64,000 bases of DNA, taken from the NCBI GenBank assembly GCA_028279215.1, contig JANQOF010000046.1:1-64000 (forward strand), read 5' to 3'. The notes beneath the pieces were generated by a model that ran no database searches, was not told the DNA's origin, and worked only from the letters and a program-made list of their open reading frames with translations. A program made the translations under genes and the position numbers. The stretch comes from Pirellulales bacterium (lineage in GTDB: Bacteria > Planctomycetota > Planctomycetia > Pirellulales > Lacipirellulaceae). Positions 61,169 to 64,000 of the stretch are shown here, one piece after another (within the stretch, counting starts at the first letter, position 1; each line of letters starts with the position of its first letter).

Positions 61169-62389
61169 CTACTCGTCATCATCGACACCCAGCGCGAATC
61201 TGGCGAGCGTGTCTTGGTATCGGGCTTTACCTTCTTCCACCACTCGGCGAATCTCCCGCGCGTTTTCTTCGCTCTCTTTGCGCAACTCGGCAATCATCTT
61301 TAGCGACTCGACCTGATAGTCGGAGATCGCCGTGACTAGCTTTTCGAGCGACTCGGGGCTGATCGTAGAACCGTAACCGGCCTTCAACGCCGCACGTTCC
61401 AACTCGCGGCCCAAGTCGGCCACGTCTTCGAGGCTCTTGTTCACGCCTTCCTTTAGTGCTTCGGTCGACTGCGTCGCTTCGTGCAACCCTTGTTGCGAGG
61501 TGTAGACCGTTCCCAGGATCGTAAAGACGTGCTCGTTGGTGGTGAAGAACGTAACGGCTCGACGGTACACTTGGTCCTTGACATTGTGCGTTTGTCGCAA
61601 CTTGGTTACGAGCGTTTCGCCTACGTCGTAGCCGATGGCGAGGTTCTCGGCAATGTCTTTGCACAGTTGGTAGACTCGGTCTTCCTTCTTGTAGCGATCG
61701 TGCGCCTCGTCGCGCTGAAGCTCCAACCGCGATTGCTGCGTTTCGTCGTCGCCCTTGTAATCGTTCACCGCCTGTTGGGCCTCGGCGAGGGACTGCTTGG
61801 CGGCTTCGAGGTTTGGCAATTGCTTTTCGAGCAATTCGCGCGACAGAATTTCGGCTTCCTTCAGCGCAAAGCGGAAGTCGATGTAGCCGTCCATGATTAC
61901 CTGCTCGCGTTCGAGCTGGTCTTTGGTGTCCTTGCAAACTTCTTGGTACACGTCGACGATTTTCTCGAACCGCGCGTGTGGCGTGCCACGGCGGATCTTC
62001 ATCCACACGTTCGACATTTTCTCGCCCAGGCCGATCTTACCGTCGTCGAGTTGGGCGATCAGTCGCTTAGAGTCTTCCCGGATCGAGTCGAACATCTGGC
62101 TGATCTCGAGGTATCGATTGCCAACGTTGATATCCTCCACATTCTCGCGAACCAATTGATTGAAATCGCTCATGTATTTCACCACGTTCGCAATCGCCAA
62201 AGCCCGGCCTTCGTCCACGTGACGAACCTCTTCGAGCAAGCGTATCAACTCGTTCTGCGCATCCTTTCCGGTTGCGATGCCGAATTTCTCCAGCACGTCG
62301 AGGGCGCGGTCCATGTACTTCTGAGCCGAACCAGTCATTTTGGAATTGCTGGAATGCGGCTTTGTTTGCTGGACGGTTTGCTGCGCCAT
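61169..62389 (-). CDS. cytoplasmic coiled-coil protein, weakly TelA-like
   Basis: This 406-residue protein is nearly all helical with heptad-like stretches (QLPNLEAAKQSLAEAQQAV, DDETQQSRLELQRDEAHDRYKKEDRVYQL, and the last 70 residues) and no signal peptide or membrane helix. GAGGGGAG about 7 bases upstream supports the ATG at 62389. The pattern of a helical core plus NVWMKIRRG and TFFTTNEHVFTILGTVYTSQQGLHEATQ recalls toxic-anion-resistance (TelA) proteins, but similarity is weak and I do not assign that function. It is divergent from a membrane protein/coiled-coil pair starting at 62580, and the three may form one module. Confidence 0.72.
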   Translation of the reverse strand: MAQQTVQQTKPHSSNSKMTGSAQKYMDRALDVLEKFGIATGKDAQNELIRLLEEVRHVDEGRALAIANVVKYMSDFNQLVRENVEDINVGNRYLEISQMFDSIREDSKRLIAQLDDGKIGLGEKMSNVWMKIRRGTPHARFEKIVDVYQEVCKDTKDQLEREQVIMDGYIDFRFALKEAEILSRELLEKQLPNLEAAKQSLAEAQQAVNDYKGDDETQQSRLELQRDEAHDRYKKEDRVYQLCKDIAENLAIGYDVGETLVTKLRQTHNVKDQVYRRAVTFFTTNEHVFTILGTVYTSQQGLHEATQSTEALKEGVNKSLEDVADLGRELERAALKAGYGSTISPESLEKLVTAISDYQVESLKMIAELRKESEENAREIRRVVEEGKARYQDTLARFALGVDDDE

Positions 62390-62579
62390 CGATACTCCCC
62401 TCTATCGAGCGATAAGTAAGGTGAATTGCCGCGATTGGACCACGTCGCGAACCGTCGGCGAAGCGCTTGGCGACTAACCCTCAGTAAACAATAATTGTCA
62501 TCAACTGACAAGCTTCGGCGGAGATCCATGCTCCCAGCAAAAAGGATCATTGCCGCGGTCACACTCTTGGGGCCATTTG

Positions 62580-63560
62580 ATGAGCCAATCAGCACAACAG
62601 ACGGCCAACGCACCCCCACCTGGTGACGCAAACGATGTGGCCGCCCCGCCGCTAACGTTAGACGAATTGACTCGAGTGATGGATGTCGCGCGCACCTTAC
62701 GCAAAGAACGGTCGATCGCCGAGCAAGAGTTGAATCGTGAGGAGACGATAAAGTTGTTGCGAGAGAAGCTGCGTGAAGCTGCCGATCTTGCGGGTGATCC
62801 CGTTACCGACGGACAGATCGACGCGGCGATTGAAAATTACTTCGACAACCTGCACGAGTTCGAGTCGCCGGAGCCTGGACTGGAGACCACACTGGCAAGC
62901 GCGTACGTGCGGCGGAAGCTAATCGCCGGCTGGCTCCTAGCGCTGGCGGCCGCCGCGGTTGTGACTTGGGGCATCTGGTTCGGAGGCCTGATACCTGGCA
63001 AGCGGCAGACCGAGTTGCAGTCCCACCAGATGTACGCCCAGGTGGAAGAAACGGCCAGCGCTATCAAGGCCCTGACGACGAATTCCGAACTGGCAGCAGG
63101 CATCCAGGCGGCGCGCGTCGAGGCGGCCGCCTATCGAGATCGCGGCGAATTCTCCGCGCTCGAACAACTCCGTGACAAGCTGCTTCAGCAGGAATCGGTG
63201 CTCAAGCAGGAGTACCGACTGATGGTTGTGAGCGATAGCCAGTCGGGTGTCGACACCTACGGCCCCGAGGGCCAACTCTCTGGATACTATCTGATTGTCG
63301 AAGCCGTGGACGGCAACGGCCTAGCGGTGCCCGTCCGCATTCGTAACGCGGAAACGGGGGATTTTGAGGTCGTCAGCAAATGGGCCGAGCAAGTTCCACC
63401 GCAGGTCTTCGAGCGCGTCAAGCAGGACAAGCAGGAGGATGGCATCGTCGACGCGCGCGAATTTGGCGTGAAGCGCAAGGGCGAGTCCGACGTCGAAATC
63501 ACCATGGCCGATACGGACGGCACGCCGCTTGAACGGGGAAGGCAAATCACGGAGTGGTAG
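62580..63560 (+). CDS. membrane protein with coiled-coil N-terminus (possibly DUF6384-like)
   Basis: This 326-residue protein starts at ATG 62580 (MSQSAQQ). Residues 25-110 are charged and helical (RVMDVARTLRKERSIAEQELNREETIKLLREKLREAADLAG), with one transmembrane helix at about 125-150 (IAGWLLALAAAAVVTWGIWF). A second helical stretch (about 150-210) and a C-terminal beta domain (MVVSDSQSGVDTYGPEGQLSGYYLIVEAVDGNGLAVPVRI) follow. The whole resembles a planctomycete/proteobacterial uncharacterised family that I believe is DUF6384, not confirmed. Its TAG stop overlaps the GTG start of the next gene. Confidence 0.75.
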   Translation: MSQSAQQTANAPPPGDANDVAAPPLTLDELTRVMDVARTLRKERSIAEQELNREETIKLLREKLREAADLAGDPVTDGQIDAAIENYFDNLHEFESPEPGLETTLASAYVRRKLIAGWLLALAAAAVVTWGIWFGGLIPGKRQTELQSHQMYAQVEETASAIKALTTNSELAAGIQAARVEAAAYRDRGEFSALEQLRDKLLQQESVLKQEYRLMVVSDSQSGVDTYGPEGQLSGYYLIVEAVDGNGLAVPVRIRNAETGDFEVVSKWAEQVPPQVFERVKQDKQEDGIVDAREFGVKRKGESDVEITMADTDGTPLERGRQITEW

Positions 63561-64000
63561 CGAATCTTACTGCCGGCCGAGACGTGTTTCGCTCGTTGGA
63601 GTGCGCCATTCGCGATGCGCGTCACCGGGCGGAAGCGGTCCGCGCCAATCTCGACAAGCTCGACCAATTCATCGACGCGATGATAGCCAACCGCGGCCAT
63701 TCCCTGGTCGAGCTTGCGGAGCATTACTTTCCCGAGATGTCGGCAGGCACTGTTTCCCGTCAGTTCGTCGAAGTGCGGAGCCACCTTCAGCGGCTGTTGC
63801 GAAAGAAACAAGAGCACGAAGAGACGTTGCAACGGTCGTGGGACGAGAACCTGGATCGGCGAAGTCAACTTGAAGCGGACGTCGACGAGTTAACGGGACG
63901 ATTGGACGAACTTGTGCGAGAGCGCGACGCGTTGCAAGGTGTACTTGCTGGCCGACTCAAGGAACATGACGATTTTCAGCAACTCAGCCGGCAAGTGCTA
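63554..64000 (+). CDS. coiled-coil protein (3' truncated by the window)
   Basis: A frame from GTG at 63554, overlapping the previous stop (63558-63560), stays open for 149 codons to the right edge. Its composition is helix-forming and charged (ECAIRDARHRAEAVRANLDKLDQFIDAMI; LELAEHYF-type turn; later RRSQLEADVDELTGRLDELVRERDALQG). It looks like a long coiled-coil protein translated together with the membrane protein before it. It is unrecognised; the overlap makes coding likely. The 3' end is outside the window. Confidence 0.75.
   Translation, partial: MVANLTAGRDVFRSLECAIRDARHRAEAVRANLDKLDQFIDAMIANRGHSLVELAEHYFPEMSAGTVSRQFVEVRSHLQRLLRKKQEHEETLQRSWDENLDRRSQLEADVDELTGRLDELVRERDALQGVLAGRLKEHDDFQQLSRQVL

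Noticed and set aside
61481-62419. 312-codon plus-strand ORF
   Set aside because: Antisense to the coiled-coil gene at 61169-62389, which has a good Shine-Dalgarno; the Leu/Val/His-rich product is the expected mirror of a Glu/Lys/Gln-rich gene.

Overview
The window reads as chromosomal DNA of a planctomycete, most likely of the order Pirellulales. Indicators are PEP-CTERM surface proteins with dockerin-like repeats, two DUF1559 prepilin-like proteins, ECF sigma factors paired with a Ser/Thr kinase or a FecR/LamG membrane protein, a SecA of about 1230 residues, an extracellular protein whose N-terminus resembles the planctomycete LExRxLL-type signal, and frequent GTG/TTG starts. KDO transferase indicates an LPS-type outer membrane. 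This is inferred from gene content; no rRNA is present.

Positions 1-33700 are mostly housekeeping: an S9 peptidase (5' truncated), DAHP synthase preceded by an aromatic-rich leader peptide and a terminator hairpin (probable attenuator), two membrane proteins with secretin-like segments, glutamate dehydrogenase, a LeuB-family dehydrogenase, a very acidic membrane protein, a hairpin-dense intergenic region (10391-10656), a radical SAM/SPASM - small membrane protein - signal peptidase I operon, methylmalonate-semialdehyde dehydrogenase divergent from a beta-ureidopropionase-like amidohydrolase, an ABC-2 exporter, a rhomboid-like protein, an LRR protein, KDO transferase, SecA, a PhnP-like hydrolase, a Prc-type protease and an FHA-GAF-SpoIIE phosphatase.

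Positions 33700-57100 lie between tRNA-Gln(CTG) and tRNA-Arg(ACG) and look accessory: gene relics at both edges, no housekeeping genes, and mostly surface proteins and their regulators. The left half holds a DUF1559 protein, a PEP-CTERM protein, a WYL regulator, an ECF sigma/kinase pair and a dockerin-type extracellular protein. The right half, all on the minus strand, runs from an ECF sigma factor and a FecR/LamG membrane protein into three paralogous PEP-CTERM proteins (one fused in frame to a second complete PEP-CTERM precursor), a TPR-sulfotransferase, a DUF1559 protein, an EF-hand lipoprotein and a PQQ-type sugar dehydrogenase with a PEP-CTERM tail. The most economical reading is a regulated cell-surface locus.

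Positions 57100-64000 return to core functions: DNA polymerase III delta subunit, a lipoprotein, a sarcosine-oxidase-like flavoprotein and a coiled-coil/membrane protein module that runs off the right edge. No CRISPR array, rRNA, intact transposase, integrase or exosortase was seen.
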